From Pseudomonadota bacterium (GTDB lineage Bacteria > Pseudomonadota > Gammaproteobacteria > Burkholderiales > Burkholderiaceae_C): a DNA stretch of 57,204 nucleotides. Shown here one piece after another: positions 25,494-33,612 of this stretch (the first letter of the stretch is position 1; every line of letters begins with the position of its first letter). Under the pieces are notes generated by a model. It was not told the DNA's origin. It saw nothing but the letters and a program-made list of their open reading frames with translations, and searched no databases. Both the position numbers and the translations under genes were made by a program. Location of the stretch: positions 1-57,204 of the forward strand of contig JAFEDY010000031.1 of assembly GCA_018241405.1 (NCBI GenBank), given 5' to 3'.

Positions 25494-26720
25494 ATGCTCG
25501 CAATCCCGTTGGGGAGTGGTCAGCTCCGTGCGTGTTCGACTGTTCTATGGGCCTTGCCCCTGGCCTGGGTCTTGACGGCCTGCGGTGGCGGCGCGTCGTC
25601 TTCATCGGTAGCGGGCGGTGATGCGTCGGGTGGCACGCTGACCCCGATGGCCGCTCTGGGGCAGAAGATCTTCAACGACCCCTCGCTGTCCGCATCGGGC
25701 CGACAATCCTGCGCCAGCTGCCACGCTACGGCTTTTGCCGATGCCCAGCCCAACGCCCTGGCGGCGCAGCTGGGCGGGCCGGGGCTGGATCGGCAGGGCG
25801 GGCGCCTGTCGCCGACGATTCGCTACCTGGCCGGCAACAAGGCCTTCTTTTTTGCTGCCGACGGCACACCCACGGGGGGCTTCTTCTGGGACGGACGGGC
25901 GAGTTCCCTGCAAGATCAGGCGGGCAAGCCTTTCCTGAATCCGGTCGAAATGGCCAACGCCAGCAAGGCCGAGGTGGTGGGGCGGCTGGCCGGCGCCAGC
26001 TACGCGGGTGAGTTCCGCAAACTGTTCGGCGACGCCATCCTGGGCGACGCGGACGGCGCCTTCCAGCGCATCACGCTGGCCCTGCAGCAATACCAGGTCG
26101 AAGACCCGCAGTTCCACGCCTATTCGAGCAAGTACGACGCCTTCCTGCTCGGCAAGGCCAAGCTCGATGAGCAGGAGCTGCGCGGCCTGGCGTTGTTCAA
26201 CAACAAGGCCAAGGGCAATTGCATAGCCTGCCACCCGTCAGGGCGCGGCGCAGATGGCAGCCTACCGCTGTTCACCGACTTCACCTTCGACAGTCTGGGC
26301 GTGCCGCGCAACCCCGAACTCGGGCAGAACGTCGATCCGGCCTTCTACGACCTGGGCCTGTGCGCGCGCGAGGGCGGCGACCTGGCCACACGCACCGACC
26401 TGTGCGGCAAGTTCAAGGTACCCACGCTGCGCAACGTGGCGCTGCGCCAGGCGTTCTTCCACAACGGGCGTTTCAAGACGCTCAAGGATGTGCTCGCTTT
26501 CTACGTGCAGCGCGACACCAACCCCGAGAAGTGGTACCCGCTCAACGCCGATGGCAGCGTGGACAAGTTCAACGACCTGCCGCCGCGGCTGCGTGGCAAC
26601 GTCAATGTGACCGAGGTGCCCTACAACCGCAAGCCCGGCGATGCTCCGGCGCTCAGCGATGCCGAGATCGATGACGTGATCGCCTTCCTCAAGACGCTCA
26701 CCGATGGCTACCAGCCGTGA
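25494..26720 (+). CDS. Diheme cytochrome c lipoprotein, MauG/cytochrome c peroxidase family
   Basis: 408-residue exported protein. The N-terminus is a lipoprotein signal (WVLTAC, Cys30) followed by a Gly/Ser linker. Two c-type heme motifs, CASCH and CIACH, sit in the two halves typical of bacterial diheme peroxidases/MauG, with FFWDGRASSLQDQAGKPF and LRNVALRQAFFHNGRF in the usual places. It could be a peroxidase or an electron carrier. It is the first gene of a five-gene unit behind a Fur box. The start at 25494 lacks a strong ribosome binding site. Confidence 0.88.
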   Translation: MLAIPLGSGQLRACSTVLWALPLAWVLTACGGGASSSSVAGGDASGGTLTPMAALGQKIFNDPSLSASGRQSCASCHATAFADAQPNALAAQLGGPGLDRQGGRLSPTIRYLAGNKAFFFAADGTPTGGFFWDGRASSLQDQAGKPFLNPVEMANASKAEVVGRLAGASYAGEFRKLFGDAILGDADGAFQRITLALQQYQVEDPQFHAYSSKYDAFLLGKAKLDEQELRGLALFNNKAKGNCIACHPSGRGADGSLPLFTDFTFDSLGVPRNPELGQNVDPAFYDLGLCAREGGDLATRTDLCGKFKVPTLRNVALRQAFFHNGRFKTLKDVLAFYVQRDTNPEKWYPLNADGSVDKFNDLPPRLRGNVNVTEVPYNRKPGDAPALSDAEIDDVIAFLKTLTDGYQP

Positions 26721-26758
26721 CAGCCCCCCTTTCCCCTTCGCCGCACACCGACTCTTTC

Positions 26759-28126
26759 ATGAACCCGATCTTCCGACGCCGCGCGGGCGCGCTTGCCGCC
26801 AACGCGCTGGGCCTGATGCTGGCCCTGACCATCGCCCCCTCCATGGCCCAAACTACGCCGGGCGCAGCACCGGCCTCCCAGGCCGAACTGGCGCAGCGGC
26901 TGGAGCGGCTCGCGGCCGAGCTGGCCGATGTCAAGGCGCAGCTGGCGCGTCTTCAGGCGCAGCAAAGCCCGCAGTCACAGCAGTCCGCGGCGACAACCGG
27001 CGGCGGATGGAACCAGACCGCCGGCGCCGCGCCGGCTGCAGTGGCCGCAGCGCCTCAGCCCATGCCAGCCACCGAGGCGCCGGCCACCGTGCTCAGCAGC
27101 TATGGCGAGATCAACTACAACCGGCCGACCCGGGCCTCTGACAAGACCCAGCTCGACCTGCGGCGTTTCGTGCTCGGCCTGCAGCACCGCGTCAACGAGC
27201 GCACCAAGATCGTCGGCGAAATCGAGGTCGAGCATGCCGTCACGTCTGCCAGCGACCCCGGCGAGGTGGCGTTGGAGCAGGCCTATGTAGAGCACCAGCT
27301 CACGCAGCTGCTGGCTGCGCGCGGCGGCCTGTTCCTGATGCCCGTGGGTCTGCTCAACGAGAACCACGAGCCCACGGCCTACTACGGCGTGGAGCGCAAC
27401 TTCGTCGAGACGGCCATCATCCCCACCACTTGGCGCGAGGCGGGCGCGCAGCTCATCGCCAACTTCGACAACGGGCTCACGCTGCAGGGGGGCATCAGTA
27501 CCAGTTTCGACCTGACCAAGTGGGATGCTGCCTCGGGCGAGGGAGCCGAGTCGCCGCTGGGCTCGATCCACCAGGAGGCCGCCAAGGCCAAGGCGCGCAA
27601 CCTCGCGTGGTTCGGCGCCGCCAACTGGCGCGGCGTGCCGGGTCTGCTCGTGGGCGGTTCGCTGTTCAGCGGCGGCGCCACCCATGGCCAGGCGGGCTTT
27701 GCCGGCGCGCGCGTCACGCTGGCCGATCTGCACGCGCGCTGGACACCTGGGCGCTGGGACCTGTCCGCGCTCTACGCGCGCGGCAGCATCTCCAACACTG
27801 GCCAGCTGAACCTTGCGCTGATCGGCAATCCGACGCTTATTCCCAAGTCCTTTGGTGGCGCGTACCTGCAGGGCGCCTACAGGCTCTGGCAGCAGGGCGA
27901 TTACACCCTCAGCCCCTTCGCGCGCCTGGAGCGCTTCAACACCGCGCGCGCCTTCGCCGATCTGGGTCCGGGCCTGACACCCGACGCCGCCCGGACCGAA
28001 CAGGTCGCCACCGTGGGCGCCAATTTCTGGGTCACGCGCTCGGTCGTGCTCAAGGCAGACTACCAGCGCTTTCGTGTCAACACCCAGGCCAACCGCGTGA
28101 ACCTGGGCCTGGGCTGGAGCTTCTGA
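26759..28126 (+). CDS. Phosphate-selective (OprO/OprP-type) outer-membrane porin
   Basis: 455-residue porin-like protein. It has a signal peptide (ending SMAQ), an N-terminal coiled coil (about residues 40-68, AELAQRLERLAAELADVKAQ), an Ala/Pro/Gln linker, then beta-barrel sequence with alternating residues ending in the C-terminal phenylalanine GLGWSF used for outer-membrane insertion. GVERNFVETAIIPTTWREAG is characteristic of Porin_O_P proteins. I chose the ATG at 26759; a GTG at 26717 overlapping the previous stop is possible. Its place suggests passage of an iron or electron-acceptor complex, which is inference. Confidence 0.82.
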   Translation: MNPIFRRRAGALAANALGLMLALTIAPSMAQTTPGAAPASQAELAQRLERLAAELADVKAQLARLQAQQSPQSQQSAATTGGGWNQTAGAAPAAVAAAPQPMPATEAPATVLSSYGEINYNRPTRASDKTQLDLRRFVLGLQHRVNERTKIVGEIEVEHAVTSASDPGEVALEQAYVEHQLTQLLAARGGLFLMPVGLLNENHEPTAYYGVERNFVETAIIPTTWREAGAQLIANFDNGLTLQGGISTSFDLTKWDAASGEGAESPLGSIHQEAAKAKARNLAWFGAANWRGVPGLLVGGSLFSGGATHGQAGFAGARVTLADLHARWTPGRWDLSALYARGSISNTGQLNLALIGNPTLIPKSFGGAYLQGAYRLWQQGDYTLSPFARLERFNTARAFADLGPGLTPDAARTEQVATVGANFWVTRSVVLKADYQRFRVNTQANRVNLGLGWSF

Positions 28127-28680
28127 TGTCTGCCATGCGCCTGGCGCTGTGCCCTGCGACCGCGCTGGTTGCGCTCGCGCCGGCGGGTGCGCTGGCCGTG
28201 GACTACATGAGCGCCGAGCAGGCGCAGAAGCTCATGTTTCCACAGGCTGATGAATTCGCGCTGCGCGACCTGCCGCTCGATGCGGCGCTGGCGCAGCAGA
28301 TCGCGGCCGCCGGCGTCAAGCCCGTGGCCCCGCGCCTGCAGGTGCGCCTGGCGCGCCAGGGCGGCGCGGTGCTGGGCTTCGTGGTGGTGGACGAGGTGAT
28401 CGGCAAGTTCGAGCGCATCACCTACGCCGTGGGCGTGGAGACCGATGGGCGTGTGCGCCAGGTCGAGGTGCTGTCGTACCGCGAAAGCCATGGGCACGAG
28501 ATCCGCATGCCCGCGTGGCGCAAGCAGTTCGTCGGCAAGACAGCTGCCTCGCCGCTGCAGGTGGGCGAGGACATCGCCAACATCAGCGGCGCTACGCTGA
28601 GCTGTACCCATGTGACCGAGGGCGTGCGACGCGACCTGGTCTGGCTCGACCTGCTGCGCCGCAGCGGCAGGCTGGCGTGA
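28126..28680 (+). CDS. FMN-binding domain protein, predicted flavinylated
   Basis: 184-residue exported protein with a signal peptide (to about residue 24, GALA) and a C-terminal FMN-binding domain of the NqrC/RnfG type. The flavinylation motif SGAT (residues 154-157, within DIANISGATLS) marks Thr157 as the likely site for phosphoester-linked FMN. The start overlaps the porin stop by one base, and the next gene, an ApbE-like flavin transferase, overlaps by four, so modifier and target are translationally coupled. Probable role: periplasmic one-electron carrier. Confidence 0.85.
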   Translation: MSAMRLALCPATALVALAPAGALAVDYMSAEQAQKLMFPQADEFALRDLPLDAALAQQIAAAGVKPVAPRLQVRLARQGGAVLGFVVVDEVIGKFERITYAVGVETDGRVRQVEVLSYRESHGHEIRMPAWRKQFVGKTAASPLQVGEDIANISGATLSCTHVTEGVRRDLVWLDLLRRSGRLA

Positions 28681-29411
28681 CCGACTGGCTGCGCCGCGCG
28701 CGGCCCCTGCTGGGCACGCTGGTGGAGATCGGCGTGCCGCAGGGAACCGGCGCCGACGCCGCGCTGCAGGCCGCCTTCGCGGGCGTGCAACGCGTGCAGT
28801 CCTGCATGTCGCGCTTCGAGCCGGACAGCGACGTCGCGCGCTTCGCGGCACTGCCCGCAGGGGCAAGCATGCAGGTAGCACCGGAGACCGCGGCGGTGCT
28901 GCAGGCCGCCTGCGCACTGCAGCGAGACAGTGGCGGTCTGTTCGACATCACCCAGGGCCGCGCGCCCGACGGCTGGTGCTGCGACGGCCGCAGCCTGCAC
29001 AAGCGGGCCGCCGCAGCCTCATTTGACTTGGGCGGCATTGCCAAGGGCTACGCCGTGGACTGTGCCGTGCAGGCGCTGCAGCGCCTGGGCTGCGCCGCGG
29101 GCTGGGTCAATGCCGGGGGCGACCTGCGGGCCTTCGGCGCCGTGCAGTTGCCGGTGCTGCTGCGCGACGAAGACGGCGGAGGTTTGCGCCCGTTTGTGGA
29201 GCTGGGTGATGCGGCATTCGCAACCAGCCACTTCGGCGCCCGCCGCCGCAGCCAGATTTGGGCCGCAGGCGGCCGCGGCGTGGCGGCCCATGTGAGCGTG
29301 GCTGCGCCGAGCTGCCTGTGGGCCGATGCCTTGACCAAGGTTGTGGCGGCCAGCGGCGATGCGCGGCACCCGCTGCTGCTGGCGCATGGTGCCCGCGCAT
29401 GGCTGCATTGA
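28677..29411 (+). CDS. apbE: ApbE-family FAD:protein FMN transferase, short form without visible signal peptide
   Basis: 244-residue protein starting with GTG at 28677, in a GTGA overlap with the FMN-binding gene. Conserved ApbE motifs are LLGTLVEIG near the start, FDITQGRAPDG, DLGGIAKGYAVD and NAGGDLRAFG, and a C-terminal ADALTKVVAASG. The enzyme attaches FMN from FAD to Thr in SGAT-type motifs. It is shorter than the usual 300-350 residues and has no signal peptide or lipobox, although its apparent substrate is exported. Confidence 0.85.
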   Translation: MTDWLRRARPLLGTLVEIGVPQGTGADAALQAAFAGVQRVQSCMSRFEPDSDVARFAALPAGASMQVAPETAAVLQAACALQRDSGGLFDITQGRAPDGWCCDGRSLHKRAAAASFDLGGIAKGYAVDCAVQALQRLGCAAGWVNAGGDLRAFGAVQLPVLLRDEDGGGLRPFVELGDAAFATSHFGARRRSQIWAAGGRGVAAHVSVAAPSCLWADALTKVVAASGDARHPLLLAHGARAWLH

Positions 29412-29441
29412 CACGGCTGCGCGTAAACGACCCGGTCCCGT

Positions 29442-29903
29442 ATGAATCACCTCAAGATCTGGCAGTACCGTGCCTTGTATGCCACCGTGGTCGCGCTGGT
29501 GCTCAGTGGCCTGCTGTGGCTGGCCTGGCACTACCTCTGGGGCGCAGGGGCTGGCAACCTGCCGCACCCGCTGGAGCCATGGTGGATGCGCCTGCACGGC
29601 GCCGCCGCGTTTGCCGGCCTTTTTATGGCTGGCGTGCTGGCCGCCGCCCATGTTCCGCAGGGCTGGCGCATGACCACGCGCCATCCGCGGCTGCGCCAGC
29701 ACAAGGCGGGCCAGCGCCGCACCGGCCTGGCGCTCTGCGCCCTGGGCGCGGCCGTCGCGCTCAGCGGCTACCTGCTGTACTACTTCGCGCCCGAGGACCT
29801 GCGCGCGCTCCTGGGCTGGGCCCATGCGGCGCTGGGGCTCGCGCTGGGGGCACTGCTGCCGCTGCATGGCCGGCGCCACGACACACGCGGCGGGAGGCGG
29901 TGA
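29442..29903 (+). CDS. Four-helix membrane protein with paired histidines, cytochrome b-like
   Basis: 153-residue inner-membrane protein with four hydrophobic segments (about 14-34, 48-68, 92-114, 123-142). Histidines lie in or at the ends of helices 2 and 4 (RLHGAAAF, AAAHV, GWAHAALG, PLHGRRH), a pattern that could bind one or two b-type hemes, as in small DUF4405-like ferric reductase/cytochrome b subunits. Last gene of the Fur-box operon, 30 bp after apbE. It would be the quinol- or cytoplasm-facing electron entry; this is inference. Confidence 0.65.
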   Translation: MNHLKIWQYRALYATVVALVLSGLLWLAWHYLWGAGAGNLPHPLEPWWMRLHGAAAFAGLFMAGVLAAAHVPQGWRMTTRHPRLRQHKAGQRRTGLALCALGAAVALSGYLLYYFAPEDLRALLGWAHAALGLALGALLPLHGRRHDTRGGRR

Positions 29904-29911
29904 GGGCGCCT

Positions 29912-29967
29912 CACCTGCGCGCGGGCGGCAGGATGGGCGCTGGGGAAAACCCCGTGTCGCGCAGGTG
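29912..29967. other. Nested inverted repeat after the redox operon
   Basis: CACCTGCGCG (29912-29921) is perfectly complementary to CGCGCAGGTG (29958-29967), and GGGG-AAAA-CCCC (29942-29953) sits inside. It falls in the 182-bp gap before the alcohol dehydrogenase gene, with no T-run. It may be a rho-type 3' end or a structured leader. Confidence 0.5.
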
Positions 29968-30085
29968 ACCGGCCCGGGGCATCGCGATTTTGCTGACCCT
30001 AAACTGCACCGTTACAGGCCGGGCCGCGGGCGAACAGGCTTCGTGCAGTCCCGGCAATGTTGACCCAAGCATCCAAGGAGATCCG

Positions 30086-31153
30086 ATGATCAGCTACGAC
30101 GTGACCGAATGCGGCCAACCCCTGGTGCGCCATGAGCGCCCCACCCCCCAGCCCGTCGGCGACCAGGTGCTGCTGCGCATCGAGGCGGCGGGCGTGTGCC
30201 ATTCCGACCTGCATATCTGGCACGGCTCCTACGACCTGGGCCATGGCAAGAAGCTGTCCATGGCCGACCGCGGCCTGAAGCTGCCTCTGACCATGGGCCA
30301 CGAGATCGCCGGCGAGGTCATCGCCGTGGGCGATGGCGTGAAGGGCGTGACCGTGGGCAAGCGCTACCTGGTCTTTCCGTGGCATGGCTGCGGCGAATGC
30401 AGCGTGTGCCGGCGCGGCGACGAAAACCTGTGTCTGGCCGGCCGATCCATGGGCGTGTTCCAGCCGGGCGGCTATGCCGACCATGTGCTGGTGTCCCACG
30501 CGCGCTACCTGGTGGACATCGGCGACTTGCCGCCCGTGCAGGCCGCGCCCTATGCCTGCTCGGGCCTGACCACCTACAGCGCCCTGAAAAAAATCCCCGC
30601 CCAGGTGCTCCGCGATGAAAAGCTCGTCATCTTCGGCGCCGGCGGCCTGGGCTTGATGGCCGTGCTGCTGGCCCGGGCCATGGGCAGTGCCGGCGTGATC
30701 GTCATCGAGCCCGACGCGGCCAAGCATGCCGCAGCCCTGCAGGCCGGCGCGCTGGCCGCGTTCAACCCGACGCAGGATGGTGTCATGGCCCAGGTGCGCC
30801 AAGCCGCCGGCGGCGCCGTGTGGGCCATCATCGACTGCGTGGGCTCCAGCCAGACCGTGCAGGCCGGCATCGACCTGCTGACCAAGGGCGGGCAGCTGGT
30901 GCAGATAGGCCTGTTCGGCGGCCATGTGGACCTGCCCACGCCCTCCATGGCGCTGCGCGCCATCACCTACCAGGGCACCTATGTGGGCAACCTGAGCGAG
31001 TTGCAGGAGCTGATGCGGCTGGTCAAGGACAAGCAGCTACGGCCGGTGCCCACCACCTGCCTGCATTTCAGTCAGGCCTTCACCGCGCTGCTGGCGCTGG
31101 AAGAGGGCAAGGCCGTGGGGCGGCAGATTCTGGTGCCCGAGGGCGAGGGTTGA
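30086..31153 (+). CDS. Zinc-dependent alcohol dehydrogenase (medium-chain)
   Basis: 355-residue cytosolic oxidoreductase. The catalytic zinc site is Cys38 (GVCHSDLH) with GHEIAGEV; the structural zinc loop has four cysteines (CGECSVCRRGDENLC); the NAD(P)-binding Rossmann motif is FGAGGLGLMAV. Family members oxidise primary or secondary alcohols; the substrate is not deducible. AAGGAG precedes the ATG at 30086. It stands alone, followed by the oppositely oriented binding-protein gene. Confidence 0.9.
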   Translation: MISYDVTECGQPLVRHERPTPQPVGDQVLLRIEAAGVCHSDLHIWHGSYDLGHGKKLSMADRGLKLPLTMGHEIAGEVIAVGDGVKGVTVGKRYLVFPWHGCGECSVCRRGDENLCLAGRSMGVFQPGGYADHVLVSHARYLVDIGDLPPVQAAPYACSGLTTYSALKKIPAQVLRDEKLVIFGAGGLGLMAVLLARAMGSAGVIVIEPDAAKHAAALQAGALAAFNPTQDGVMAQVRQAAGGAVWAIIDCVGSSQTVQAGIDLLTKGGQLVQIGLFGGHVDLPTPSMALRAITYQGTYVGNLSELQELMRLVKDKQLRPVPTTCLHFSQAFTALLALEEGKAVGRQILVPEGEG

Positions 31154-31209
31154 CGACGCCAAAAACGGCTCGCGCGAACACTGCCCGGTTGGCGCTGTAA
31201 CCGTCGTGC

Positions 31210-31947
31210 TCATGCGCCGGCGCATGGTGCGACGGCGGCGCCCTTTATGCCGTGGCGCTTCAAGGCCTCGGCAACGAAGCCGCTGGCCTTGGCATCCTCC
31301 ACAAACAGCGACAGAACGCGCTGCGCCTCTGCGCCGCGCGTCTTCGGAAGGCCCATGGCCTGCTGGATCACCATGAAGTGCCCCGGCAGCAGGCGCAGCC
31401 CGGGGATGCGCCGTGCGTCGCCCTCCAGCTGCTGGCGCACGCCGGCGGCGACGTCGGCGGTGGACTGCATGAAGGTATCGACCACCGCGGGCGAGCTGGG
31501 CGCGCGCAGGATCTGCGCCTGGTGCAACTCGCGCGTCAGGTACAGGTCGTAGGCGCTGCCCTTGCCCACGACCACCTGGTGGCCCGCGCGGTCCACCTGG
31601 GCGTTGTCGGTGAGCGGCGAGTCCTGGCGCACCAGGTAGCTGCCCTCGATGAGCACATAGGGCGACGAGAAGGCGATGCCGGCACCGCGCACCGGGTCCA
31701 CGGCGAAGAAGCCGAAGTCGGCCTCCTCGCGCGTCACCGCATCGACCGATTTGGCCGCCGTGTCGAAGACGACGAGTTCAAGCTCCAGGCCCAGATGAGC
31801 GGCAAAGCGCCGTGCCAGGTCGATCGACACGCCGGCGGGGCGGCCATCGGCATCCAGGCGCGCAAGAATGGGGTTGCCCGTGTTGATGCAGGCGCGGAGA
31901 TGGCCGCGAGGGGCGAAGGTGCTCAACAGCTCGGAAGACAGGGTCAT
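31210..31947 (-). CDS. Amino-acid-type ABC substrate-binding protein, no signal peptide visible
   Basis: 245-residue solute-binding protein fold (SBP_bac_3): GHLRACINTGNPILAR, VSIDLARRFAAHLGLELELV, DFGFFAVDPVRGAGIAFSSPY and the late VEDAKASGFVAEALKRHG. Starting at the ATG at 31947 there is no signal peptide, and the in-frame extension to 32112 is Cys/His/Arg-rich and also not signal-like. It may therefore act in the cytoplasm as a ligand sensor or enzyme, or need a start I did not find. No permease or ATPase gene is adjacent. Confidence 0.8.
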   Translation of the reverse strand: MTLSSELLSTFAPRGHLRACINTGNPILARLDADGRPAGVSIDLARRFAAHLGLELELVVFDTAAKSVDAVTREEADFGFFAVDPVRGAGIAFSSPYVLIEGSYLVRQDSPLTDNAQVDRAGHQVVVGKGSAYDLYLTRELHQAQILRAPSSPAVVDTFMQSTADVAAGVRQQLEGDARRIPGLRLLPGHFMVIQQAMGLPKTRGAEAQRVLSLFVEDAKASGFVAEALKRHGIKGAAVAPCAGA

Positions 31948-32101
31948 GGTGACACAGGGTTTCAGGTGGGTGCCCAAGCGGGCAATTGGCTCGCGGGCGC
32001 GATGATGCCCGCGCACAGCCAGATGGTGCCATTGAGGTCTTGCGCAACGCTTGCAAACTGCGCAGCATTCTGGGGCATTGATGCTATGCCAGACTTGTCC
32101 C

Positions 32102-32431
32102 ATGCACAGCACCTCAACACCTCAGCTCGCCGTCGTGACCACCACCGTCGCCAGCGCGGCCGATGCGCAGCGTCTCGCGGCCGGCGCCGTGCAGGCGCGC
32201 CTGGCCGCCTGCGTGCAGGTGGAGGTTATCGCTTCGCACTATGTCTGGCAGGGCGCGCAGCATGAGGACGCCGAGTGGCGCCTGGTCTGCAAGACGCTAC
32301 CGCAAGCGGCTGGCGCTTTGCGCGCCTGGCTGCGTGCGCAGCACCCGTACGAGGTGCCGCAGCTACTCACCCGCACCGAGCAGGCCGAGACCGACTACGC
32401 GGTGTGGCTGGCGCAGCAGGTCGATGGATGA
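32102..32431 (+). CDS. cutA: Divalent cation tolerance protein CutA
   Basis: 109-residue trimeric ferredoxin-like protein of the CutA1 family. Family features seen are LAVVTTTV at the start, LAACVQVEVIASHYVWQG in the middle, and HPYEVPQLL plus YAVWLAQQ at the end. CutA is linked to copper tolerance, although its exact role is debated. The ATG at 32102 gives the usual length; an in-frame extension upstream is not supported. It converges on ftsY with 3 bp between. Confidence 0.92.
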   Translation: MHSTSTPQLAVVTTTVASAADAQRLAAGAVQARLAACVQVEVIASHYVWQGAQHEDAEWRLVCKTLPQAAGALRAWLRAQHPYEVPQLLTRTEQAETDYAVWLAQQVDG

Positions 32432-32434
32432 GGT

Positions 32435-33583
32435 TCAGGCCAGCAGCGCCTGCGCAAACTCGCGCGCGTTGAAGGTTTCCAGGTCTTCCACGCGCTCGCC
32501 CACGCCGATGAAGTAGACGGGCACGGGCCGCTCCTGCGCGATGGCCGCCAGCACGCCGCCCTTGGCCGTGCCGTCCAGTTTGGTGACGATCAGCCCGGTG
32601 AGCTGCAGCGCGTCGTCGAAGGCGCGCACCTGGGTCAAGGCGTTCTGGCCGGTGTTGCCGTCGATCACCAGCAGCACCTCGTGCGGGGCGCTGGCGTCGG
32701 CCTTGGTGACCACGCGGCGGATTTTTTTCAGCTCCTCCATCAGGTGCAGCTGCGTGGGCAGGCGGCCGGCCGTGTCCACCAGCACCACGTCCTTGCCGCG
32801 CGCGCGGCCGGCGCTGACGGCGTCGAAGCTCACGGCGGCCGGGTCGCCGCCCTCCTGGCTGACGATCTCCACGGTGTTGCGCGTGGCCCAGACGCCCAGC
32901 TGCTCGCGCGCCGCGGCGCGGAAGGTGTCGGCCGCGGCCAGCAGCACGCTCATCCCATGGTCGGCCAGGTGCCGGGTGAGCTTGCCGATCGAGGTGGTCT
33001 TGCCCGCGCCGTTCACGCCGGCGACCATGATCACGGTGGGGCTGTGCTCGCCGATGACCAGGGGCTTTTCCAGCGGGCGCAGCAGGTCGGCCAGGGCGTC
33101 GGCCAGCAGGGCCTTGACGGCGGCGGGCTCGGTGGCCTTGGCCTCCTTCACGCGGCGTTTCAGGTCACCCAGCAGATGCTGCGTGGCCTTCACACCGGTG
33201 TCGGCCATGAGCAGGGCGTCCTCCAGCTCCTCGTACAGCGCGTCGTTGATCTGCGTGCCGGTGAAGACGGTGGCGATGCTGCTGCCGGTCTTGCGCAGGC
33301 CGGATTTCAGGCGCTCCATCCAGCCCTGGCGCGCACCCTCGGGCTTGGGCTTGGGCGTGGGCTCGGCGACGGCAGGCGGGGCCAGCTCCGGCGCGGGCTG
33401 GGCCTGCGGTGTGGCCGTGTCCTGGCTGCCAAAGGACTTGCGCAGCCAGCCCATGGCGCCGCCGCCCTTGGGGGCGTCGGCCGCTGGCGCGGCGTCGGTT
33501 GGGGGGGCGCTGGCGGCGTCCGGCGCAGGCGTGCTGGAGGGCTCAGCGGGGGAGGGGGATTTTTTCTTGAAAAAACTGAACAT
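32435..33583 (-). CDS. ftsY: Signal recognition particle receptor FtsY
   Basis: 382-residue SRP receptor GTPase that docks ribosome-SRP complexes at the membrane. A variable Pro/Ala-rich acidic N-terminal A domain (about residues 1-80) precedes the four-helix N domain and the GTPase G domain: GVNGAGKTTSIGKL, DTFRAAAREQL, LVDTAGRLPTQ, and TKLDGTAKGG. The C-terminal GVGERVEDLETFNAREF is typical. It diverges from the M16 peptidase pair by 29 bp; ftsY, M16 genes, rsmD and coaD are commonly clustered in betaproteobacteria. Confidence 0.96.
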   Translation of the reverse strand: MFSFFKKKSPSPAEPSSTPAPDAASAPPTDAAPAADAPKGGGAMGWLRKSFGSQDTATPQAQPAPELAPPAVAEPTPKPKPEGARQGWMERLKSGLRKTGSSIATVFTGTQINDALYEELEDALLMADTGVKATQHLLGDLKRRVKEAKATEPAAVKALLADALADLLRPLEKPLVIGEHSPTVIMVAGVNGAGKTTSIGKLTRHLADHGMSVLLAAADTFRAAAREQLGVWATRNTVEIVSQEGGDPAAVSFDAVSAGRARGKDVVLVDTAGRLPTQLHLMEELKKIRRVVTKADASAPHEVLLVIDGNTGQNALTQVRAFDDALQLTGLIVTKLDGTAKGGVLAAIAQERPVPVYFIGVGERVEDLETFNAREFAQALLA

Positions 33584-33612
33584 CGGCGGGTACTTAGAAT
33601 CCCAGCCATTCT

